From: Sphingobacterium chuzhouense
GTDB taxonomy: Bacteria > Bacteroidota > Bacteroidia > Sphingobacteriales > Sphingobacteriaceae
Direction: 5' to 3'
Length of the DNA stretch: 64,000 nucleotides
NCBI RefSeq assembly: GCF_014692525.1
Contig: NZ_JACNYL010000002.1
Location: 124,001-188,000 of the forward strand
Below the pieces are notes generated by a model. It was not told the DNA's origin. It searched no databases and was given only the letters and a program-made list of their open reading frames with translations. Below are positions 1 to 8,400 of the stretch, piece after piece (position 1 is the first letter of the stretch; the number at the start of each line of letters is the position of its first letter). Both the position numbers and the translations under genes were made by a program.

Positions 1-3
1 GTG

Positions 4-882
4 TCATATTCTGCGTTTTCGTTTCCAACGTCTATGTGTCCATAGCCAATATTCCGGCTGTTCTCTAATCATTTGTTCCGTAAAACGATTATGGATCTGC
101 GTAATTTCATGTTCTTGATAATCGCCAGGATTTTCAACCAAGGTTGTAAATTTACAAAAGTAATGCCCTCGTGTTTTCTTTCGCCCGATATGGCAATAAA
201 CAACCGGGTTCTTAGTTAATCGAGCAATACGTTCGGTACCTGTGTAAACCAATGTTTCTTGATTCAAGAACTCCATAAAATAATCGGAATCTTGATAAGT
301 TGGGGTCTGATCCGCCACGAACATACTGATATAAGGCATATCTTTTAACCGCACGACATGACGTAAGATTTGTTTCATTGGAACCATTGTAGCACCAAAG
401 CGACGACGCAGCCCATTGTAAACCTCATTGAAAGCTTTATCATTAAGAGGTTTATAAATCACAAGCCGTGGGTTATCAGTCATAAGAGAAAGGCTATAAA
501 TACCCAACTCCCAGTTCCCGTAATGTGCCGTTACGCCGATTACACCCTTATTTTGCTCAAAATGTCGATATACTTCTTCCGGGTTGAGGAGCTCTATACG
601 TTCTAGCACCTGTTCCGCCGACATGGTTCGCATCTTAATCGCTTCGACAACTAAATCTGGAAAAAAACGATAGAATTTCTTCGCTAATTGATATCGCTCT
701 TGGTCCGATTTTTCGGGAAATGAGTTTTGCAGATTATCAAATACGACGCGTTTGCGATATTGAATAATATAGAAAAGAAGATAGTACAAAACATTGGATA
801 TGCCATACAATACCCAAAAGGGCAATAACGAGAGCATATATAGGAGTACATCTATACTTTTCTTTCTCATGAATACGGTCAA
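4..882 (-). CDS. Lysophospholipid/lipid A acyltransferase (LpxL/HtrB family)
   Basis: The 292-residue protein has a hydrophobic N-terminal segment (about residues 10-40) and the family's HX4E catalytic motif (HYGNWE, near residue 120). Such inner-membrane enzymes add a secondary acyl chain to lipid A on the cytoplasmic face. The reading frame is complete, ending three bases inside the window. A second Met at residue 5 (base 870) is an equally good start. It is transcribed away from the WbqC-like gene. Exact acyl donor and position cannot be read from the sequence; an ornithine-lipid or other phospholipid acyltransferase is possible but less likely. Confidence 0.85.
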   Translation of the reverse strand: MTVFMRKKSIDVLLYMLSLLPFWVLYGISNVLYYLLFYIIQYRKRVVFDNLQNSFPEKSDQERYQLAKKFYRFFPDLVVEAIKMRTMSAEQVLERIELLNPEEVYRHFEQNKGVIGVTAHYGNWELGIYSLSLMTDNPRLVIYKPLNDKAFNEVYNGLRRRFGATMVPMKQILRHVVRLKDMPYISMFVADQTPTYQDSDYFMEFLNQETLVYTGTERIARLTKNPVVYCHIGRKKTRGHYFCKFTTLVENPGDYQEHEITQIHNRFTEQMIREQPEYWLWTHRRWKRKRRI

Positions 883-899
883 TTCTCCAGGATAAGGTG

Positions 900-929
900 C
901 AAATATATCCTTAAATAAGTTTAAATTTG
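900..929. promoter_or_regulatory. Divergent -7 elements for the acyltransferase and wbqC-like genes
   Basis: The 66-bp gap holds TATATTTG on the minus strand (900-907) and TAAATTTG on the plus strand (922-929), both matching the Bacteroidota TAnnTTTG -7 box. They would start transcripts about 12-25 bases before each gene. No convincing TTTG -33 box was found for either. Confidence 0.4.
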
Positions 930-948
930 TCTAAATTAGTTAAAATAC

Positions 949-1557
949 ATGGAATCATCGTTACTTTTACCTGCTTTTTATTTACCACCTATCAGCTATT
1001 TTCATATCATTCAGCAAAGTGAGCAACCACTATTAGTTGAACGATTTGAACACTATGTAAAACAGACATATAGGACGCGGACAAAAATAGCTACGGCAAA
1101 TGGCATTTTAGACTTGATTGTTCCTATTTTACATGGAGTAAAGGAGCACATTCCGATGAAAGATATTCGCATTAATTACGATTTTAACTGGCAGCGTTTG
1201 CATTGGCTTAGCATACAGACAGCATATCGGAGTTCGCCCTATTTTGAGTATTATGAAGATGATTTTGCTCGGTTTTATGAGCAACGGCATGATTTTCTCT
1301 TTGATTTCAATATCGAACAGTTACAATTGCTATTGAAGTGCATGAAAATAAACCGATCTGTTGCTTTCACAGAAACTTATATTTCCCCGGTAGAACCGTT
1401 GGATTATCGAGAGGTTATCCATCCTAAGAAACCCAGTCTCTTGGAACACCCAAAACCTTATTATCAAGTGTTTGAAGAGAAGCACGGTTTTTTGCCCGAT
1501 CTCAGCGTAGTAGATCTTTTGTTTAATCAAGGACCCCAAAGTAAAAGCTACTTATAA
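949..1557 (+). CDS. WbqC-like family protein
   Basis: This 202-residue cytoplasmic protein resembles the WbqC family, named from an O-antigen cluster and common in Bacteroidota. The opening LLPAFYLPPISYF, the segment around KMKDIRINYDFNWQ-type residues 65-80 and the SPYFEYYEDDF segment near residue 100 are typical. The biochemical function is not established; a role in surface polysaccharide or amino-sugar metabolism is inferred only from the founding member. It is followed five bases later by the frame of an outer-membrane barrel gene and may share its transcript. Confidence 0.75.
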   Translation: MESSLLLPAFYLPPISYFHIIQQSEQPLLVERFEHYVKQTYRTRTKIATANGILDLIVPILHGVKEHIPMKDIRINYDFNWQRLHWLSIQTAYRSSPYFEYYEDDFARFYEQRHDFLFDFNIEQLQLLLKCMKINRSVAFTETYISPVEPLDYREVIHPKKPSLLEHPKPYYQVFEEKHGFLPDLSVVDLLFNQGPQSKSYL

Positions 1558-1616
1558 CCTCGTTGCAAAAACATTTCGGAGTCGTTGATTGTTTTAAAGT
1601 CAAATATATCCGGTTC

Positions 1617-2279
1617 ATGAGATTTTTTTTTGTTTTTCTTTTGCTATGTGTAAGCAGTTTGATGGTGGCTGCGCAAACACAGGTAGATAGTCTTCACTAT
1701 CGTAAAATATATTATATGGGAGGGACAGGTTTATCTTTTCCCGTAGGCAAAGCAAAAGAGGTACTGGGGACGAAATTTTTTTCCGGTAGCGCTGGTTTAG
1801 ATATCGCGCTCAAAGACCGTCAATATTTTCTGAGTCCCACCCTTTATATGCTAACCTTCAAATACGATCAGCAGATTGATGACCCCAAATACAATTACAT
1901 GGTTGAAAATGGCAGAGCTAGCTTCTATATGTTGAGCTTAACAGGCGGAAAGAGACGGCAATTTAAACGCTTAAATACCTTTGCTTACATCGGTCCCGTG
2001 CTGGGGCTCACGTTTGAGCCAAGAGGAAATTTAGAAAACAATCTAATCAAAATGTCTAATAAGGTGTCGTTGACAGCTGCCGGAAAGGTAGGGATGGGGG
2101 CAGATTATAAATTTCCTGGCTTTTTTATTGGAGCCGAAATAGGTTATATGCGCCATGTTAAAAAAATAGAAGGAATTTCTATGCAGTTCGTAACGGTTAT
2201 GGTCGGATTAAAATCTGATATCACGAGTTTAAGTGAAAAGGTGACGAGCGTAATTGGTATAGAAACGTATAAAGATTAG
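1617..2279 (+). CDS. Outer-membrane beta-barrel protein (PorT-like)
   Basis: The protein has a clear Sec signal peptide (MRFFFVFLLLC...VAAQ, about 20 residues) followed by alternating beta-strand sequence ending in an aromatic-rich strand, as in small PorT-type barrels of Bacteroidota. The ATG at 1617 is chosen over an upstream frame start at 1563 because only it places the signal peptide at the N terminus. It is about 220 residues long. Its cargo or role is unknown. The ubiB start follows four bases after the stop, suggesting one transcript. Confidence 0.7.
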   Translation: MRFFFVFLLLCVSSLMVAAQTQVDSLHYRKIYYMGGTGLSFPVGKAKEVLGTKFFSGSAGLDIALKDRQYFLSPTLYMLTFKYDQQIDDPKYNYMVENGRASFYMLSLTGGKRRQFKRLNTFAYIGPVLGLTFEPRGNLENNLIKMSNKVSLTAAGKVGMGADYKFPGFFIGAEIGYMRHVKKIEGISMQFVTVMVGLKSDITSLSEKVTSVIGIETYKD

Positions 2280-2283
2280 CGAT

Positions 2284-3939
2284 ATGTATGGCATTTATAA
2301 GTTTAAGCGGTTAGGGCATATTCTTCGGGTGCTGTCTAAACACGGTTTGGAAGAGGTGGTATCACGTTCTAACATCGACCGGATTATCCCGGACAGCTTC
2401 TTGCTATGGAATACACATACCCGCCGGATTTTTGAAGATGATTTTAATGTCCGTGTGCGCGCTGCGATGGAAGAACTAGGTCCTACATTTATCAAACTAG
2501 GACAACTTCTCAGCAATAGGGCAGATATCGTCCCCCGCGATTTAAGACAGGAGCTGATAAAGTTACAGGATGAAGTACCTACAGATGCGATTGATATAAA
2601 ATCAAAACTTCAAGAGGCCTTTGATATAAGGATTGACGAACATTTTGACCGTATCGATGAAACGCCCATAGCTGCTGCGTCTATTGCACAAGTGTATCGT
2701 GCGGTGTTAAAAGATGGAACGATAGTCGTTTTAAAAGTAAGAAGGGAAGGAATAAGCGACATCGTTCATGCTGATCTAGATTTCATTCGGGACTTGGTAA
2801 AGCTTCTACGCGACAAATACGAAGTTATCCAGAGAATCAATCTTTATGACGTCGTCCAATCATTTGCCAACTCCCTGCTCAACGAATTGTCCTTTACAAA
2901 TGAACTGAATAATATCGAGCGCTTTCGCCGTAATTTTAAAAGAAATGGCAATATCTACGTCCCGAAAACATACCGAGCGTATTCAAACGATCAAATATTA
3001 TGTATGGAATACGTAGAAGGAATTAAAATAAATGATATAAATGGGCTTCATTCTTTCGGCATTCCGACAAGGACGATTGTCCAGAACTGTCTGGATCTAT
3101 ATTTAGAACAAGTCCTTCAGCATGGTTTTTTTCACGCTGATCCGCACCCCGGCAATGTATTTGTCAATAAACGAGGACAGGTGGTATTTATAGATTTTGG
3201 ATCGATGGGATTCATGATACCACGTGATCGGGATATAATCGAGGCGATGGTTATTAACTTTTTAATGAACGATGCGAAGGATCTTATTCGCAATGTTAAA
3301 AAGTTGGCGGTGGTACACCATATAGAAGATGAAAGACAGCTCGAACGGGATGCCTACGAAATCTTTCAGATGATCGAAGAAAATGCATTGGACGATATTG
3401 ATATCTCTGTTATGTTTAGAAAGTTAAATAAGATACTCCAATATAACAGCATTTTACTTCCGGATTTTGTTTATATATTATTGCGTGGTGTTTCCTTACT
3501 GGAAGGCACCGGAAGGGAACTTGATGCGCAATTGAATATTCCCGAAAGTATCAAACCTTTTGCAACGAAAATAGCAAAAGAGAAGACCTCGGCCGATTAT
3601 TTGAAGAAACAGCTTTTGGAAAAAAGCAAATTTGTGAAGGAGGTCTTAACCGAGGTACCACAAGACTTGATTACCTTATTAGAGAAAACCAAGTCGGATA
3701 AGCTAACATTAAACCATAAGGTTCAAGATTTTGACCGCATGCAATTGATCCTCCATCGCATCGGAAATAAGTTCTTGCTTTCCATATTAGCTATGACATT
3801 CGGCATAGGAGCTAGTATATTAGCGCATGGTCGAGTAGGGTATCTACTATGGGGAATGCCTATTCTTTCATGGCTTGGTTTCATCGTCAGCTTTGTATTA
3901 TCTACGATATTAATCATGTACCTATTACGGAGTAAATAG
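2284..3939 (+). CDS. ubiB: UbiB/ABC1/ADCK-family atypical kinase
   Basis: The 551-residue protein shows the family signatures in order: the KxGQ motif (KLGQ, residues 71-74), an Ala-rich loop (AAASIAQVYRA, 130-140) in place of the Gly-rich loop, the ATP-binding Lys in VLKVRR (about 151), the catalytic HADPHPGN (284-291) and the metal-binding Asp304 in IDFGS. Two C-terminal membrane segments (about 495-548) anchor it. Family members support isoprenoid quinone synthesis; here the quinone is presumably menaquinone, since Bacteroidota usually lack ubiquinone. Function as ATPase or kinase is not settled. Confidence 0.9.
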   Translation: MYGIYKFKRLGHILRVLSKHGLEEVVSRSNIDRIIPDSFLLWNTHTRRIFEDDFNVRVRAAMEELGPTFIKLGQLLSNRADIVPRDLRQELIKLQDEVPTDAIDIKSKLQEAFDIRIDEHFDRIDETPIAAASIAQVYRAVLKDGTIVVLKVRREGISDIVHADLDFIRDLVKLLRDKYEVIQRINLYDVVQSFANSLLNELSFTNELNNIERFRRNFKRNGNIYVPKTYRAYSNDQILCMEYVEGIKINDINGLHSFGIPTRTIVQNCLDLYLEQVLQHGFFHADPHPGNVFVNKRGQVVFIDFGSMGFMIPRDRDIIEAMVINFLMNDAKDLIRNVKKLAVVHHIEDERQLERDAYEIFQMIEENALDDIDISVMFRKLNKILQYNSILLPDFVYILLRGVSLLEGTGRELDAQLNIPESIKPFATKIAKEKTSADYLKKQLLEKSKFVKEVLTEVPQDLITLLEKTKSDKLTLNHKVQDFDRMQLILHRIGNKFLLSILAMTFGIGASILAHGRVGYLLWGMPILSWLGFIVSFVLSTILIMYLLRSK

Positions 3940-3998
3940 CCTTATTTTTTGGTTCATTTACCCAAGTTTTCTTAACTTCATCATTTAATACATATACT

Positions 3999-4811
3999 AT
4001 GAGACATATCATTTTATTTTTTATATGGTTAGGGATCGGCCAAATTAGTTATGCGCAGGAGGTTCGTTATGAAACGGTTGAAAATATTAGCTACGTTGAT
4101 GAAACGGCGTCAGCTTATGCGAAGGAGCAATGCAAACTCGATATACATTATCCCACTTCGGGCGAAAATAACCCCGTTGTCATCTGGTTTCATGGTGGAG
4201 GTTTAACGGGAGGAAAAAAAGAAATCCCCGATTTTTTAAAAGAAAAGGGACTCGTGGTCGTCGGTGTTGGGTACCGGTTTTCCCCAAACGTGAAAGTAGA
4301 AGATATTATACATGATGCGGCAAAAGCAACATCTTTTGTGATGAAAAACGCACGTAAATATAGGGGTGACGTAGACAATATTTTCATTTCCGGACATTCG
4401 GCAGGGGGGTATTTGGCACTGATGATCACTTTAAATAAAACTTATTTAGAAGCAGAGGGATTGGATGCAGATGAATTAGCCGGCATCATTCCTTTCAGTG
4501 CGCAGACTATCACACACTTTACAGCGCGTAAGGAACAGGGAATTGATGAAAAACAACCGACAATCGACGAATTAGCTCCGTTATTTTGGGTAAGAAAAGA
4601 CGCCCCGCCAATAATATTGTTCACAGGTGATCGTGAATTGGAGCTGCTGGGACGTTATGAAGAGAATGCCTATCTTAAACGTATGCTATCCATCGTCGGA
4701 CATGAAAAACATAAACTTGTAGAATTTCAAGGCTATGATCACGGCATGGTATATCCCGGATTACCGATTTTGGTGAAAGAAATCAACCGTCTGGTAAAAG
4801 AAAAGGAATAG
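3999..4811 (+). CDS. Secreted alpha/beta hydrolase (BD-FAE/lipase-like esterase)
   Basis: A Sec signal peptide (MRHIILFFIW...SYAQ) precedes an alpha/beta-hydrolase fold of the hormone-sensitive-lipase type. The oxyanion-hole motif HGGG lies at 65-68, the nucleophile Ser134 in GHSAGG, the likely acid Asp211 in TGDRE, and the base His248 in YDHGM, so the triad is complete. It probably acts in the periplasm on an acylated sugar or small ester. The neighbouring, convergent sugar O-acetyltransferase makes an acetyl-sugar substrate an attractive but unproven idea. Confidence 0.8.
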   Translation: MRHIILFFIWLGIGQISYAQEVRYETVENISYVDETASAYAKEQCKLDIHYPTSGENNPVVIWFHGGGLTGGKKEIPDFLKEKGLVVVGVGYRFSPNVKVEDIIHDAAKATSFVMKNARKYRGDVDNIFISGHSAGGYLALMITLNKTYLEAEGLDADELAGIIPFSAQTITHFTARKEQGIDEKQPTIDELAPLFWVRKDAPPIILFTGDRELELLGRYEENAYLKRMLSIVGHEKHKLVEFQGYDHGMVYPGLPILVKEINRLVKEKE

Positions 4812-4837
4812 AGGGCGTATGATACGCCCTACTTTTT
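4812..4837 (+). terminator. Rho-independent terminator after the esterase
   Basis: A 9-bp perfect stem (AGGGCGTAT / ATACGCCCT, 4812-4830) starts one base after the esterase stop and is followed by a T run. It overlaps the last codons of the convergent acetyltransferase. Confidence 0.75.
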
Positions 4838-5404
4838 ATCTTCATTCGTAATTTCACGAAGTACCCGACACGGATTGCCAGCGGCAACAACATTTTCGGG
4901 AATATCTTTGGTAACAACCGACCCTGAACCAATCACGGTATTTTTCCCGATCGTTACACCGGGGTTTATCACCGTATGGCCACCGATCCAAGCATTATCA
5001 CCGATGGTGATAGGTTTTGCAAATTCCCAACCCGCTACACGAGGCTCGGGATGTACCGGATGTGCGGCAGTGAAAAGCGACACATTGGGTCCTATCATGA
5101 CGTTGTCGCCTATTGTAACCGGGGCGCAATCTAAAATGATTAAATTGTAATTCGCATAGAAATTGTCGCCTAGAAAAATATTGTAGCCATAATCGCAACG
5201 GAACGGAGGCTCGATAAAAAAACGACTGGTACTTTTGCCAAACAGTTTTTTTAGAATCTGATTGCGTGCTTTTATCTTGGATGGTTCTAGATTATTATAT
5301 TGAAAGAGTTGTTCTTTTGCATGTTGGCGCTCACTCATCAGCTCTTTTCCCATTGCTTGGTATAACTCACCCGCAATCATTTTTTCTTTTTCTGTTTTTT
5401 CCAT
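4829..5404 (-). CDS. Maltose/galactoside O-acetyltransferase family protein
   Basis: This 191-residue protein has the N-terminal helical Mac domain (residues 1-60) and a left-handed beta-helix made of hexapeptide repeats (about 70-185), as in Maa, LacA and NodL. The catalytic His115 lies in TAAHPVHP at the same number as in LacA. It would transfer acetyl from acetyl-CoA to the 6-hydroxyl of a sugar in the cytoplasm. Length matches the family. The sugar acceptor cannot be predicted. Confidence 0.85.
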   Translation of the reverse strand: MEKTEKEKMIAGELYQAMGKELMSERQHAKEQLFQYNNLEPSKIKARNQILKKLFGKSTSRFFIEPPFRCDYGYNIFLGDNFYANYNLIILDCAPVTIGDNVMIGPNVSLFTAAHPVHPEPRVAGWEFAKPITIGDNAWIGGHTVINPGVTIGKNTVIGSGSVVTKDIPENVVAAGNPCRVLREITNEDKK

Positions 5405-5476
5405 ATTGTTATTGTTTCTATAGAAAGTTTTTCATTGCACTTATCTTCCTTTTTATTTCCAAAAAAGGAACACGCA

Positions 5477-8400
5477 TTATTCCGATACAGTTACGACGAT
5501 ACTACTTGATCGCGCGTTCACAGCAGGATCATACATACATTCTACTGTTGTAATCCCCGATTGGAAAATTCCGGCATTGTTGGCTTTGATTTCATATTCG
5601 AATTCCCTTTTTCCCTTTGGCAAGTAATCAAAAAAGTAGTTTGTGGAAGCATCCCTTAGGCTAAAGTAGTAGCCCTGCCACCATTGGTATCCCGATGGTC
5701 GGTAGACTGGTTCTACAGCGGATGGACGGGCATCCTTAAGATGGACATATTCCAAAGGACTGTCGTTGATAACCGTGATTTTGACCTTGATTTTCTCTCC
5801 CAGTTTAAATGTATTTGCTTCAATCCATTTGCCTTGACGTTCAACATAGTATTGCTTCTGTACGGAAATGGTATTTGTCGAACTGCTGACTTCTTCCGCT
5901 GGAACAAAATATTGATGTATAATGGATCCATATACACGTCTGTTGTTATTGTTCTGGATAGAAATTGCTCGATTGCCTTGCAATTCGTCTACGTTAAAAT
6001 CTTTGGTAGATTGTCCTAAAACTACATTTTGTGTCTGTATCTCATCTTGGTCTACCCAGATCTCGATGCTGTTGTCTAAACTGAAATCCCCAGGATCATT
6101 AGCCAGTAGCAAGGCGTATATAGCGTCCACAGTTGCCCATGTGCTACGCCAGTGGTGGGCTTGTTTGTTATAATAAATCCACTGGGTAATTTCGTAAAGT
6201 TTGCTTGGATCATGTAGTTTGTACGCTTCGACCATATAACTGTGTAGGCTGATAGTATTAAAGCGTTTTTGATTGCTTTCCCAATACATACCTTTCTCTT
6301 GGTCGTGGATTACTTCCTGTGTAATGCGGTTTTTGATTTCGTTTGACTGCTTTGCGTCGCCCGATAGCTGATTGACCACCCATGCTTTTGCCGCTATTCC
6401 GGCAGCGTTTTGAGCAGTTACTTCCGGTGATTTTAATAATTCGTTGCTCAGTTTTTTCAAGGTAGACTCATCCAATTTATATAGACCGTTCCAATAATGT
6501 CTTGCGTATAGATAATCCAGCACCTGCAAGGTATGACGCTTGCTGTCGAACAACGTGCTGTCCTTATCCAACGATGTGATCAATTTTTGCATACTTTGAC
6601 GCACGGTATTGCTCACAAGCGTATGATCGAGCTGGAGTACTTTACCCGTTATTTCGAGGATACGGATAGAGATAGCGGTATTGGATTTACCTCCTTCAAA
6701 CCAAGGAAACGCACCGCCATTGAGCTGGCTTTTACTGATTTTCTTCTCCAAGTCATTGATATCTGCCTGGAGATTACTACCAAAAAGTTGCGCAATAGCT
6801 TTTCGCTTAGTTTCTTCCCCTTGGATATCCCGAAGCCAAGGCATTTCTTCTATGGTCAATTCATTTAAAGTACTATTTTCTTCCAACCTCCCTTTTACGT
6901 TTTCTTGGTTCAGTTTAGCGAAATAATCCGATAGGGCGGGGTAATGTTTTTGGATATAACGCACCATCTGAAGAGCGAACCATTTACTGGTTGTTTGCTC
7001 TGTGCATTCGTAAGGGTAATTTTTTAAATAATCCAAAGCGGATAATATTTCTAAAATCGGATTGGTCTGTACCTGTACCCGCGCGTGCAGATTTTCCTTT
7101 CCGGCACCGTGAATTTGATATTCTCGTTGCTCTTCCGGCTTCAAGATGATTTTTTCGGTATCCGAAATTAGTATCCTGTTTGGCAGGATAGGCAGTTCAT
7201 GTTGTTCGCCATCCGAAAACTCATCTGTAGCTGCTATGATCTTAATCTGTACTGTGGGATAACCCGCCGGCACTTGTAATTGCCACTCCACAATACTGTT
7301 GTTTTCGGCTTCTACAGCGAAAGCTTTCGTACCGTTCTCCTGGAGAAAGGTACTTGTTATATTCTGGTTATTTCCGGGGTTGATAATCTCTATTCGCGCA
7401 TTTCCGGAAAGTTTGCCTTTGCTGATGTTTTGGATTTGTGCTTTTAGCGTAATCTGGTCGCCTTCCCGGAAATAACGGGGAAGGTTCGGGCGCACCATCA
7501 GCTGTTTTTGGGTTTGGGTGAAGAAAGCAGCCGATCCTGCTTCTAAATTCTTTCCGTGAGCGAAGAGTAACAGTTTCCATCGGCTCAACGCTTCGGGACT
7601 GGTAAACTCGAACGAAATATTACCTTCTGCATCTGTATATAGTTCCGGATAGAAAAAGGCAGTTTCGTCCAGATTGGAGCGGGCTTGTACTGCATCCAGC
7701 TGGGTTTGTTTTTGTTGTCCTTCCTTCGTGGTAATGAGAATCACGCCATTAGCTCCCCGGGAACCGTATACAGCTGTTGCAGAAGCATCTTTTAGCACTT
7801 CGAAACTGGCAATCTGGTTTTGATCGAGCGTGTTTGGATCAAACCCTTCCATAATTTCGCCATCAACCACATAGAGCGGAGATCCCTGCCAATTATCCAT
7901 AGCCGTACCACGAATCATGACACTGCTCGATTTTGCGACAAGACTTTCTGACTGTAATCCGGCGACGGCTCCATTTAAAACTACCCTTTCCGGCTGTCCA
8001 TAGCCGGCTACAACAACCTCTTCCAAAACACTTTCTGTACTCAAAAAATAAGAACCTCCAGGCAACACTCCGTAAGAATACACGACAGAGATGTCGTTTC
8101 CCTGTGTTTTGTACCATTGCTGTTTGTGGAACATATCAACAGACTCCTCTTTACGTTGGAATTCCCGTAACAGATAATAGAAGTTCGGCTGACCGTAATA
8201 AGGATAATTCAGCTGTAACGAACCAGGGAACATATTGCTTGCAAACATGTCCAATGCAGCATCATACATCGTAGCGAGTACCTCCGCTTGGGCAGCTTCG
8301 TCATTTTGTGTGACCGTAAAACGCCATTTTTCTGATTGCCCCGGTGTAATTTTATCCCGAAATGTCGAAGTTTTGATCGTTAACGCCTTGTCACCACGTT

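Noticed and set aside
7690..8040. Plug domain as an assembly chimera of a SusC gene and a macroglobulin gene
   Set aside because: The frame is open across both joins without shifts, the plug ends cleanly before the A2M domain, and no barrel sequence is present.
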